Shown here piece by piece: positions 12,860 to 24,600 of a DNA stretch of 64,000 bases. This DNA comes from Styela clava (lineage: Eukaryota > Chordata > Ascidiacea > Stolidobranchia > Styelidae): contig NC_135251.1 in NCBI RefSeq assembly GCF_964204865.1, forward strand, positions 19,406,001 to 19,470,000. The letters are read 5' to 3'. Every line of letters begins with the position of its first letter. Positions within the stretch are counted from its first letter, which is position 1. Made by a program: the position numbers and the translations under genes. The notes beneath the pieces were generated by a model. It saw only the letters and a program-made list of their open reading frames with translations, was not told the DNA's origin and made no database searches.

Positions 12860-13911
12860 TTAAAGCAATTTTTCGAGCATTTGGTTGAAAGAATCCATCA
12901 TTTCCACGTCTTCTTTTCTCATGCCATTGGACACCATTCTGTAGTCATCCTCAGTCAGCGAAAAGAATTCATCTGTTTGAACCACACAAAAAAAACATTA
13001 TTTCTACTAAACACATTTTAAAGGTGATTTTTTATTCTATTATTTTCAATCAGAATAAACAAACCAACCGTCACTGAGATTTCGTGCACTGACAATCATA
13101 TCTAGAAATGGTTTGGTCTTTATTTCTCCGAAATCTGCTTCCAAGCTTTGTTTCACGTCTTGAAGAATTTGTTCGAATTCAAAGTCATCCTAAACGAAAA
13201 AGAATTAAGCTCATCTGCCATGATTTAAAAAAGACAAAATGGTAATGCTGAAATGTGTGAATGAAAAGGTCGCAGTTTCGGCACGGTATAGCAAGCATTA
13301 AATATTAATCATTTTAATACAATAACACAAATAGGCTCAGTTTTGAGTTTGATTAAAAAATCGAATGAGTTAGAACCGTGATTAAACTGCATTAATTGGG
13401 GCATTAATTGGGGGTAATATGCGTGTATTTTTTTCTAAATACACTTTTGTAAATAATTAATGTCAAATATCAAAATATAAACGAACATGTTTGCTGGAAA
13501 ACATAATTTTTTTCTAAATGAATCTTAAAATATTACCATGTCTCTCAAGAGGCGAATATTGTCCCATAAACTTACAGCCTTCACCCCTATTCCAACCACA
13601 GCTTTTGTAATTCTGTAAATATACATTGGTTATTTACGTAAAATGAAAACCCTCATTTTAGACCAAATTTTATATTTTATGTCCATTGTGGTATCATATA
13701 TCAAAGCATATTCCTTGTTAATGAATGGAAAATAAAACAGATTGGAAGACAACCAATATACAATCTAAAAGTAAGAAACAGTAAAAATAACATACGGATG
13801 GCGAATAGCTTTCTTTGTCCAATTCCATGCTCTTCCCCACCAGCCAGCATCTGTATTTTCCACAGCCAGTACAGTAATAAATATTACGAGAAGAGTTGTC
13901 GCTGCTTTCAT
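12860..13911 (-). CDS. Gene C: styelin-like antimicrobial peptide precursor (141 aa)
   Basis: Four minus-strand exons with matching phases: 13796-13911, 13537-13612, 13069-13189 and 12860-12972 (426 nt, 141 residues). Residues 1-22 form a clear signal peptide (MKAATTLLVIFITVLAV..., cut after ...NTDA). The mature part starts GWWGRAWNWTKKAIRHP and continues through exon 2 (ITKAVVGIGVKAVSLWDN, then IRLLRDM). That makes about 42 residues, cationic and amphipathic with Trp near the N-terminus, as in Styela clava styelins, whose signal peptide is also 22 residues. Exons 3 and 4 encode an acidic pro-region of about 77 residues (DDFEFEQIL..., FFSLTEDDYRM...) likely removed on maturation. The donor after exon 3 is a weak GTTGGT, conserved in gene D. 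Expression in haemocytes and membrane-disrupting activity are inferred from family resemblance. A possible non-coding exon ends at a GTAAGCAT donor at 14526. Confidence 0.85.
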
Positions 13912-16501
13912 GATTCAATAATATGCTTTATACATAGATACAAGCAAATACGGTAGAAGACTTTAGATGTATGAGAACACAAATGCTATAGCTGTTGAGA
14001 AATGTTATTTCGTCTTGGTGTTAACATGCATTCGTAAAAGAAAAGGAACTTGTGATATATGATATTAACTGAATAATTCCAACATAATTTGGTCAGACGG
14101 AACGTTACAGAAATATGTTTATATTAGTGTGCAGCGAGACTCTTGGATAAATATATTCAATCTTGCTGTAGCATCCTTGTATCATAATATGCATATGAAA
14201 CCACCGTCACAAAAGCATAGAAGAGTGTAGTAGTTAGTCCCACAGAAACCAAACCATGGCGCAAGGTAGAATTTTCCGTTTTTGTATTCGTGCCATGCTT
14301 TATTATTACGATATCATGTACATAGTACTTATTATGAACGTTTCAAAAGTATAAATTGAATAAATCTATTTTATTTTAGATATGTATTTAAATAAAATTC
14401 TCAAATAGTTCCCAACCGAACATTAAAATGTAATGAACCCCTTCTGTGCTTTCAGCAATTCAGCATAAAACCATTTGTCACTATGCATTGAGTTACGAAT
14501 AGGTTGAGAAACACGAACATGCTTACTTATAGAGCCTGGAACATGGGAAAGTACGGAATCGGAAAGGTCAGGGAAGAACATCCTGAATTTGCATATAAAT
14601 ATTTATTACTGACACTAAATATGATACGAAAAGTTGCACCATTGACGAAATACAAAAGATAGCGAAGGTACTTCCGTGACTTCAATAAATAGCGTTGCTT
14701 ACAAAATATTGTTGATTTTGCAGCTTTCGTTTCATTCAACGCGGGAGTAGATTTGGTGATAATCCCAATATCATGTCCCAATGAATGTATAATGAATAGT
14801 AAATTTGAACAAATATTTTCATTTTTAAAAACATCATACTGTAGCAGGCATGATTACAATTCTTATTCAAGAAACTTGGCTTTGTATATTAGTGGCAGTA
14901 TTTTTATTAAACGACAAACCGCACTGCTGTTAACCTCAAAGGGTTCACTTAATCGATTGTTTGGACGGTTTATTAAATTTTCATATTAGCTGTATTACGG
15001 GTGAACGCATTCTTCGTTCCTCATCAAGTTAGAAAACTTAAGGATCGCCTTTAATTATGGAAATATATTTATGTATACGATGATGATGTATAAAGAATTC
15101 GAATCTGAGACAATAGAACAATGGAAACACTTTCTAACGAAACAATAAACTGAAGCAAATACAGAACCTCACTTTTATAAAGCTTATAGGTATTGTCTTG
15201 CGAGAGTAATATCCTACAGGTGCCATATGGCCTATCAGCAACATGCAAATGTGAACGGCATTTTCCGCCATAAGTTGCGGGTATTCTCTGATTTTACGTC
15301 AATATGTAATCCATTATTGCTGATCATTTTGATATTCTTAGAGGTCCCGGTAATATAGATTGTGTTTCTGTATAATGTATATTTTCACGAACTAAGATTC
15401 TCGCCACACCGACGACGCCTACTTTTATGAACTCATGTCATTGGTCGAAATCTAAATGTTCTCGAAATCTCGTTGTCCTAACATAATTGTTTGATAATGT
15501 TAGCTCCAATTTATCAATGTTAGATTTGTTAAATTTTGAAAATACTTGAATAACTGTGTCCTTCAACTGAAAACTTTTATTTGCACAGTATCCTCACTTA
15601 ACTTAATTATCATATGACCAAGAATATTCCTAATATCAAATATTTAATCAACAATGGAAGTTTGTTGCTGAAAATGAATAAAAATTACCAATAGCAATCA
15701 TATTGTTTCTGGTGATAAAGAGGACAAGTATATTCTTATAAAAAAGACAAGAGAGCGATGCCCAACTATAAGTATACCATAGCTAAAACGAAGTAGTGAG
15801 GGTATGCAATCTTTCCCAGTAGACGACCGGTACCGCAGTCGCCTGACCACTGAGGCGAACGCGGAACCGCCACAAGGTGCGCAATTTGTATTTTTATTAC
15901 GTCATTGCATAAAACAAAACGAATCGCATGGAGCTCATAGTGATTTCTGGTATAAATAAACGTCATAGCCTTCTAGTGAAAAAGACAATCTTTCACCACT
16001 CAAAGTTTCCCAGTAATTGGTCCACTAGTTAAAGAGAAATACGCCAAATGTCTATTTGCAAACTGACTGAATTTTAGAATTGTGCAATTACACAAGTACG
16101 TTCTGTCGTGGGTATTTCGTTTCAATTCATTTACTGAAAATTATGCTAATTCTGTAATATCTTGCATATATTAAAAATATTTAGAAGATCGCCATTGACT
16201 TCATTAATGCAATGAATTATTTTTCAATATGTCATGTGTCGCAACGTTACATTTAAAAAAAGCTTAATATACTTTTATTTTACTGTGCTATTTTTGCTTT
16301 TATTGAATAGAAGACCAATGTTTTTTGAGTAGTGACGAGTATTTTTTGCAAGATATAGACAACTTTGTCTCTTATTTTATAAATTATTTTTTAGTACCTT
16401 TGTATTAGGTAAAAGTAAAATTTGTTTTCAATAATCAAAGTTGACAAAGTTGCTTAAGATATTGGCCGGAAAAAAATTCATGTTTTGAATATATATTATG
16501 C
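13912..16501. other. Intergenic, 3' diverged part of duplication copy 1 and a repeat
   Basis: To about 15310 this is the diverged upstream flank shared with gene D. It includes a GCTTACTTAT block (14521-14530) that could be the donor of a non-coding first exon in both copies. A dispersed family-S repeat follows at about 15770-16050. No coding exon is recognised. Confidence 0.4.
15770..16050 (+). repeat. Dispersed repeat family S, copy 1
   Basis: The sequence shares with other copies (33962-34260, 38040-38450, 43640-43860, and reversed at 26470-26800 and 39430-39660) the blocks CGCGGAACCGCCACAAGGTG, CGAATCGCATGGAGCTCA and a CCTTCTAG...CAATCTTT...ACCACT stretch. Other copies end in CAA repeats, absent here. 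It is SINE-like by size and dispersion, but I could not assign a parent RNA. Confidence 0.6.
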
Positions 16502-17116
16502 CAGCGTTTCTCAAACTGTGTGCGCGACACACTAGCGTGCCGTGATAGATTCTCAAGTGTGCCGCGAAGCTTTTTGGAATTTTAGAAAATATGCTATTTG
16601 TATTACACATAGGCATCCATGCAACGGGCAAGCTTGTGAGGCCCGAGTATCCATAATTAATTAGACTGACAATATTATAACATTTGCCTTGTCGTTGTAG
16701 TAAGGGGATTGTTTTGGTATACGGTAATTGTATTGTGATGTCATAATGTTTTGTAACATGATGTCCACCTTCCACCGTGCTGAACTGCTGACTTGCGCGT
16801 TCAGTTAGGCAACAGGAAAGCAAGTTCTGGCTATCTGCTTACAAATTATATTCAATCATCGGTGCAAAGGTCATCAAAAGAATCTAGCCATCCTGCCATT
16901 TGCATCTCCATGGCTCTGTTAACGCGTATTTTATGCTCTGACTGAAATTGAAAGCAAAAAAGGGGCGACGGAACCTCGTTTCTATTGTTTCTCAAAACAG
17001 GCACGCACATTATTTGTAGAATAATTTGTTCAAGTCCCACATTTTTTGACAAGTGTGCCGCAAGATTTTTTTATTTGCTCAGTGCGCCGCGAGCAAAAAT
17101 AGTTTGAGAACCACTG
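16502..17116. mobile_element. hAT-like MITE with perfect 8-bp target duplication
   Basis: The element runs from CAGCGTTTCTCAAACT to AGTTTGAGAACCACTG and is flanked on both sides by the identical 8-mer tattatgc. Just inside the ends are GTGTGCGCGACAC and TGCGCCGCGAGC. It is 615 bp without a transposase. A 131-codon minus-strand ORF overlaps it but looks like chance. It sits just left of the second segmental duplication copy. Confidence 0.85.
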
Positions 17117-17509
17117 TATTATGCGCTTATCCAAATAAGGAATAATGCTATTTCTTCGCAGCAAATATCTCAAAGACAATATTATTTAGAGTTGGGAGGA
17201 CATGACAGCGTGGCAATAGTTACGATTTGCTCATGACTCAATCCCACTTTAAACATGTACTCTCAAATCGCACCTAACCCGACGAAATAAAAATTTCTCG
17301 AATTTTCCTCGAATTCCTCAACACATTTACAGTGCAATATAAAATACCGACCTTTCTTCTTCGCTGCAATGAAAAATTACAAGTGCTGACGACAACAACT
17401 AGTCGACAATTTATAGATTTGGGTCTGCGCAGGATATCCGCATTTATGCTAATAAATTTGCTTACTATTTGAATGCATTAAATGAATCAATGAATCAATC
17501 AATTGAATA

Positions 17510-17860
17510 AATCAAATATTCACAGCATATGATTTCAAACACTAATTTCCATTAAGCAGTAAAAGGAATATCATCAAAATATCATATTGCTCATATTTTA
17601 ATTCAATAGAGTGGTGGAAGGGTTTTGAATATAATAAGCACTTTGATCATTATTTATCAACCATAGCACGGAAGCTTACAAGCTCGAATGAATCAAATAT
17701 TCACAGCATATGATTTCAAACACTAATTTCCATTAAGCAGTAAAAGGAATATTATCAAAATATCATATTGCTCATATTTTAATTCAATAGAGTGGTGGAA
17801 TGGTTTTGAATATAATAAGCACTTTGATCATTATTCAGCAACCCTAGCACGGAAGCTTAC
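17510..17860 (+). repeat. Local tandem duplication, 181-bp period
   Basis: The block starting AATCAAATATTCACAGCATA and ending GCACGGAAGCTTAC occurs twice in a row here (17510 and 17691), but only once in the other duplication copy (about 10358-10535). It arose after, or was lost since, the large duplication. Confidence 0.85.
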
Positions 17861-20010
17861 AGTGCGCATACATCTGAATAACTTATAAGTGAATATTTTA
17901 GTAAAATCAGTATCGAGTACAACGATAATTTACTTAAAATTCTAATGACAAAATTTGCAAACAATAGATGAATCAAAGTGAAACGCACTTTTTATAGAAC
18001 AAAATGCATTTTTATTTGAAATAAGTTTGCATTTCATGCAAAGTCTTATTTAGGTTAAGAAAGATAAAGTACTTCAAAGGATGTTTTTAGCCTTGTATTT
18101 ATATTGTTTTTAAATGTTGACTTGTCCTATCTATGTCCTAATTGCTGGCCAGGATTCACCTTTGAGTCCTTCAACCTACCTGACCAACTCAGATTTACCA
18201 ATCTACATATTTGAATATCTGGTTAAACGGCTGAATTCGAATTAAATCCCTATTGGTGCTCAATCCATAAGTCAGCATATTCATTTTACAAATATGGATA
18301 TGTTCGATAAATAACAAATAAAATACTTATTTTCAATCAACAATTGAAAACATTTGACTTGTGGCGCGGGAATAAAGTGACTCGGACTCAAACTCAAAAT
18401 TTTCGGCGACGGATGTTTTGAAAATAAAGATTTAAGTTTTGAAATGCATTGCCAAACAGATCCAACTAATGTCGATAGGTGTTTACTTGTCGTTGATCTA
18501 CGAAAAGCGTGAGAAAAAATATTTGATGGACAGGAGAATAAAAACCTCGGTCATACAGAGGCACGTTTGTCCCTCAATATTATCTATCCCGGCATCTTTT
18601 GTCATGTATTGTAGAAGACACTTTTGAGTTTATTCACTACACATTACAAAAATTTACTATAAAATAGTCGATGCCAAAATTTCCCCGTGATTAGGACAAT
18701 ATAACAAATACACTGACTACTTGTACGATTTCTGATGAAATACAAACGTTCACTACATTTCCAAAAGCAGGAACGTTGGCAACATATTTCCCGCAGTAGA
18801 GGAAAAGTATTCATACAAGTGAGAATTTTCCACAAAAATTGGATGAAGTTCCGATGATAATTTGTGGAAAGACATTTGTCAAAGCACTCTGCTTTGTTCT
18901 TTGAAAAGAATAAAATTTCCGATTCTATATTATATTCTGACACCATACTTAGGGTTTAGGTTTATGGGCGGGATATGATTTGAAAATACATTATGACTAA
19001 TCTAAATACCAGAAACGAATTTATGAGAACGCACGTTTCAGGCAAACAATGTATCGCACTTTAGTCGGTGGTATTCAGTTTTATCGAATTTATTTAATAT
19101 TTACTCCCAAATCGGCCCTGAAGTAACGAAATAAAATTTTGTTCTATTTTTTTTAGGACTTTTGTTATCAGTTGGCACTGATATCTCACGCATAACATGT
19201 GGTACTTACATTTAAAAAAAAAAACGAAATCTTCTCAATTGGGCGTTTTTTACACTCAATTTATACACTAGCCGAGATGTGTTATTTGCAGTGTCAACAC
19301 GATTACGTCCGAATGCTTTGTCCGCTGTGACATCGAGTAAGTCATAAATTAGATTCGAATTTTCTGAAAAGTCCCAACTTTCAAATGTAGTCAAAATATC
19401 ATTTGTTTGTTCAGATCCGACATAAAAACCAGCATATTCTATTATATTCTATTGGAAGAAAGTATTTTGGGGAGATTTTGTACGAAAAATCTATCTGCTT
19501 TGAATATACATTATCTAATAATCTTTTGCGAATTTTCCAAGATATGATACGAAATTTCTTAATGTTATACTTTAAATATTTATGGCCTACTCAGTCTAAG
19601 GCTAAGCGGTGCAGAGACACAGGTAATTCATTTTTTCGATGCCAAAACGAGATCCCACAGTAACCAACCTGTACGTGCCCATTTAACGACGTAAATGAAA
19701 AAACTCAATATTCCAATTATAAAAATTAAATTTTATTTTCAGAATTACCCACACGGTTTCGTGTAAATTTTATTAGTTATTCAACTACTTAATGCTATAA
19801 TTACGTTTGATATTTCTTGTCCGTTAGAGAGGTATTGAGAAATCGTAAATGCAATATGTTATCAAGTCGGGAGACTTGAAGAAGAAAAAGTACAGAAGTA
19901 TTTTTTATGTAAAAAGATCACATCCAGTAATACAGTAATAGAGAGTTGTCTGCTACCGAGTATAAGAGTTCTTTTTTTCTAAATCATCGTTTAATGTATT
20001 ATAATATGAG

Positions 20011-21040
20011 TTAAAGCAATTTTTCAAGCATTTGGTTGAAAGAATCCATCATCTCCACGTCTTCTTTTCTCATGCCATTGGACACCATTCTGTAGTCATC
20101 CTCAGTCAGCGAAAAGAATTCATCTGTTTGAACCACAAAAAAAACATTATTTCTACTAAACACATTTTAAAGGTGATTTTTTATTCTATTATTTTCAATC
20201 AAAGTAAACAAACCAACCGTCACTAAGATTTCGTGCACTGACAACCATATCTAGAAATGGTTTGGTCTTTATTTCTCCGAAATCTGCTTCCAAGCTTTGT
20301 TTCACGTCTTGAAGAATTTGTTCAAATTCAAAGTCATCCTAAACGAAAAAGAATTAAGCTGCAGCTGCCATGATTTAAAAAAGACAAAATGGTAATGCTG
20401 AAATGTGTGAATGAAAAGGTCGCAGTTTCGGCACGGTATAGCAAGCATTACATTGTAACCATTTTAATACAATAACACAAATAGGCTCAGTTTTCAGTTT
20501 GATTAAAAAATTGAATGAGTTAGAACCGTGATTAAACTGCATTAATTGGGGGTATCGTGCGTGTATTTTTTTCTAAATACACTTTTGTAAATAATTAATG
20601 TCAAACATCAAAATATAAACGAACATATTTGCTGGAAAACAGAATTTTTTTCCAAATGAATTTTAAAATATTACCTTGTCTCTCAAGAGGTGAATATTGT
20701 CCCATAAACTTGCAGCCTTCGCCGCTATTCCAGCCACAGCTTTTGTAATTCTGTAAATATACATTGGTTATTTACGTAAAATGAAAACCCTCATTTTAGA
20801 CCAAATTTTATATTTCATGTCCATTGTGGTATCATATATCAAAGCATATTCCTTGTTAATGAATGGAAAATAAAACAGATTGGAAGACAACCAATACACA
20901 ATCTAAAAGTAAAAACTTACTTACGGATGACGAACAGCCTTTTTTGTCCAAGTCCATGCCTTCCCCAACCAACCAGCGTCTGTATTTTCTACAACTAGTA
21001 CAGTGATGAATATTACAAGAAGAGCTGTCACTGGTTTCAT
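20011..21040 (-). CDS. Gene D: styelin-like antimicrobial peptide precursor (141 aa)
   Basis: Four exons on the minus strand: 20925-21040, 20675-20750, 20218-20338 and 20011-20123. Each has exactly the length and phase of its gene C counterpart. The signal peptide is MKPVTALLVIFITVLVV... ending NTDA. The mature part starts GWLGKAWTWTKKAVRHP and continues with ITKAVAGIAAKAASLWDN and IHLLRDK. The replacements relative to gene C (Trp to Leu, Gly/Val to Ala) should give a more helical, Ala-rich core. The acidic pro-region is nearly identical to that of gene C. Exon 1 differs from gene C at about 20 of 116 bases, whereas intron 1 and the later exons differ at only one or two per cent, pointing to partial sequence exchange. 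The function is inferred by likeness to styelins. Confidence 0.85.
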
Positions 21041-22319
21041 AATTCAATTTTATGCTTCATATAGAAATGAAAAATCTATACAGTTTTAGATGGATGACAA
21101 CACAGATGAAGAGATTATATTTCATCTTGGTGTTAATATGAATTTGTAAACAACAAATGGACTAGTGATATATTGAATTAATTTGATAATGTCATACTGC
21201 TCTATTTTTTAGTTTTATATTGTCCCGACTATCTACAGAATACTTACTATAAATGGTTCAAAATCTTACACGAACACAACCGATTTTAGCTGAAATATTT
21301 TTATTTATGTCTCAAATTGTTTAACGTCCAGCAACGTAACTCTTCGCGAGTACGTTAAAATGACTTGCTACCACTTTTGGGCGTTCATCAATAAAACAAA
21401 AAACATTTCTGTCACTTTGTACTGAGTGAAGAATGGATGGATGAACACGATATGCTTACTTATAAAGCTTGTAACAAAGGAAAGTCTATAATGGGAAAGG
21501 TCGGAAAAGCACGACATAAATTTTCCTTTAGTTAATTTATTTTGATCATACATATGATACAAAAATTTTGCGCCATTTATTGCAAAAATTGCCGAATGTG
21601 TATCCTTGTCTTCAATCACTATCGTTAGACATAAAGCATTATTTGCTGACAACGTTGTTACATTTAGTATAAATGAAGATAGATTTAATGAAAACCCAGA
21701 TATGACAATGTGTAAATGATAAATGGGTAGTTCAAAAAATGATTATTTGAAAACATCATATCACAACCATCATGATAATTTTATTAAGTTTCTTTTTTAT
21801 ATAACGGACAGCAATTGATTTTCAAAAAATGTACCTTAACCACAAAGCTTACAACCGCTCTATTATTGATCCGTTTACCATAAAAAAGTAAATTTACCGA
21901 ATTGTTGAAACTGTTTATCAAATTTTTATATTGTTGCATTATGTGTGGATGTTTTATCGGACCAGAAAACCTAATATGCACGAAAACACAATCAAATTGC
22001 ATTGTCTCGAAAGTGAAGAAGGATTCATTATCGTATAAGTTAAAAATATATTTATATTCAAGTTAGCTATATCATTGACGCATAAACTCTATGATGAAGC
22101 ATTATGCATTCAAATTTAAGACAATAACGATGGAAACACGTTAAAATGAAAAATAAACTAAAGCAAATAACAAACATTATCTTTACAAATTATCAAGCTT
22201 TTAGGCTATTTTAATACGGAAGCAATATCTTACACGTACCATAAGGTCATTTAATAGTATTCAAATGTAAACTGCATTTTCCGCCAGATGTTGTACATAT
22301 TCAATGAATTTACATTGTG

Positions 22320-23944
22320 GTGTAACTCAGTACTAGCTTAAATTTTAAATTTAGGTCCACACATAATATTCTTAAAATCGCAAAAATTAAGCAAACAAGT
22401 TAGAAATAAATAGTTCGTAGTATTCCTCCCATATGTAATCTATTTCAGTATTTTTAAACGCTGTACGTTCTAATAAATAAGCGACTAAATTGTAGGTCCA
22501 CTTATTGTGACTTCATGTGATTTATTGGAATATTCCTATGCATCGAATGATCGTGAGTTCGTTATGAACGTTCACACCATGTGAGATGCTCGATTCAACA
22601 AATTAATTAGCGCAAAGATCCAAATGCATAATGAAATTCATGTTCAAACTTTCATAGGTATATAAGATATATTTGGTCGCATACTTTTCAGAATGTATTG
22701 ACAAAACGGTGATGCCTTCCATCCTGAGTATTAAATAAGTTATTCAGTGAATACTGGCATCAAATATTCGCGAAAAAGTCATGCTTTTTGTAACTATTCA
22801 CATTCACATTTTGAACCAATCCTAATGCTGGATTATTTTGTAAAAAAAAATGCATATTCCAATCGTTTTGTACAAAATAATGAGATTGCTAATTACATTA
22901 ATCAACACTCAACATTTTAAATGGTGCAATTACCCTTCTATTATATAAGAAAAAATAAAGAGTAATAAAACCAGTGGATCATGATATTGAGATCATTTAC
23001 AGTTATCACGACGGTCTGCATTTTTTCGACACACCAAACCCGGTACGATTTTGCAAAAGTTATTTATTTTTTTAATTCATCTATTTAAAAGAATATTTTG
23101 AACAGGAAAATTTCTTGGTAATATGAAATTAACGTTGTGTTGTGTAATATATCTCCTAAAGATTACGAGTTCTTATATACACTTACAAATTTTTCAAACA
23201 CGTAGGTTAAACAGTACATATGTTTGTACATATCGAATAAAACGCAAATTAGAATGGGGAATAAATAAATTTATGGAGTTTCCAGGGATATTTTTTTACT
23301 ACTTTGCCAGTACTAAATGCAAAACACAATAGCACCGAGAAATTTTACAGCAGTATATTTCCACATTTGTTTTTTGTTTAATTTTGATTGTATTTAAATG
23401 AGTGTGTACGTAAACTAAAATCTTTTCTTTCCGCAATAGGTTCAGTAAAATTTTGTTTGACTCAGAACATGATTGATGGCGAATAAAATTTACTTAACAA
23501 TGAATTGTGTTGATGAAAATTCACAAATAAAATTTACATAGTCAAATATAACAAACCTATTGTTTGGATACGACCATATGTTGCGTGGTGGTGATTATTA
23601 TTATTTGCATGTTTACAGAAAAGAAGATAAAAATTCCATACGAGATAAAAAAGAATTCCGTGGAAATCACTTGGAAAATGGAGCAAATACTTTGATTTTG
23701 TTAACCCTTGGACTACTGTTTGTGCATGATTACAACCCAAATTTTCATGAATGTAGGTCCTAGGACGTTTTGCACAAATGTTATGTTATCTCAAGAGCCT
23801 GAATTTGTCAATCACCCACTCAGATTTCTGCTAAATCGCACATTCTACTGTATGAGCATGCCAATAGCAAAAATATTGCTTACCTGGGTACAACACCTCC
23901 GAGAAAAGTCTTACAGCGAATATTATATCATATAAAGTGCGCAG
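22320..23944. other. Intergenic, no gene seen
   Basis: AT-rich sequence upstream of gene D. Short ORFs on both strands (for example 23123-23332) show no recognisable motif and no convincing splice partners. Confidence 0.35.
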
Positions 23945-24600
23945 CGTTGGTAACCATTGCCCAACATTGCATAACCGTTCCGTATTGGTTTGAAGACGAA
24001 AATCACGCGGTGAATATGGAACATTATGTGGCAGTGCTGAGAAAGCGTTGGACATCATTCAGACGACGTAGAGAGATTGATTGAGTCGATTAGTGGACCC
24101 AGCAAGACGGGGCGACGTCCCGCATATCACATCACGCACTTGACTGACTGAGAGAGCGATTTCCGAAAAGGCTGATCAAGGGAAATTCAATTATCAAGGG
24201 AAAAAGGGAAATTGTGACGTCGAGTGGACACCTCATTCATTTGATTTTAACATTTTTTAACAATATGTATCATATGATTGCTCGAACAATCGGTGAACTC
24301 AAAACAACTCAAAACTGCAATTGCAGCAACAAATCGAAAAATTCCCAAGGGATGTATACGTGTTGTGATTGACAATCTTGCGTAACTCCTGCTAGTTTGT
24401 CTCTAATGCCTAGGAGGTGATTTGTAACATATTCTAAAGAGATCATAATTTATGTGCAAAGCCTCTTAGGTTTCTGAAACTTTCGAGTAATATCATGTAC
24501 AAACAGAAGTTGAAGCATAAACAATATTTATTACATTTTTTTCAAATTTTTGTAGAAGTTATCGAATTTTGTGTTCCGCTTTTTTGGGCCCCCCTGTATA
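23945..24600 (+). pseudogene. Decayed mariner/Tc-type transposase
   Basis: From 23980 one plus frame reads PYWFEDENHAVNMEHYVAVL, then RKRW. After two stop codons it reads WTQQDGATSRISHH and, after another stop, LRERFPKRLIKG. This matches the family pattern in which a W-x-Q-Q-D-G-A-T block precedes the catalytic Asp region of DDE transposases of mariner/Tc-like elements. Further on, in another frame, a C-terminal IP-K-G-C-I-R-V-V-I-D-N stretch is visible, and near 24580-24597 lies a GGGCCCCCCTGTATA end-like sequence. At least three in-frame stops and frame changes show it is dead. Confidence 0.75.

Larger units (their letters stand above)
10176..15310 (+). repeat. Tandem segmental duplication, copy 1
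   Basis: This segment matches 17321 to about 22320 at an offset of about 7.14 kb and carries gene C; the other copy carries gene D. From 10176 to about 13773 the copies are nearly identical apart from indels: about 150 bp near 11525-11680 is present only here, and a 181-bp unit is doubled only in copy 2. From 13780 to about 15310 the match continues but is far more diverged. The left end falls inside the inferred 5' untranslated region of gene B. Confidence 0.85.
17321..22320 (+). repeat. Tandem segmental duplication, copy 2
   Basis: Copy 2 of the 10176-15310 segment, carrying gene D. Its left edge holds the TATAAA-containing block of gene B's inferred promoter (17410-17415), but no gene B body lies downstream of it on the minus strand: unrelated sequence and the hAT-like MITE come instead. 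Near-identity stops around 20911, and the rest, to about 22320, is clearly more diverged. Confidence 0.85.

Noticed and set aside
13718-13918. Minus-strand ORF starting MNHESSDNSS over gene C exon 1
   Set aside because: It is the wrong frame of the signal-peptide exon and runs into intron 1 without splicing sense.
16428-16823. 131-codon minus-strand ORF
   Set aside because: It straddles the end of the hAT-like MITE at 16502 and has no transposase or other motif.
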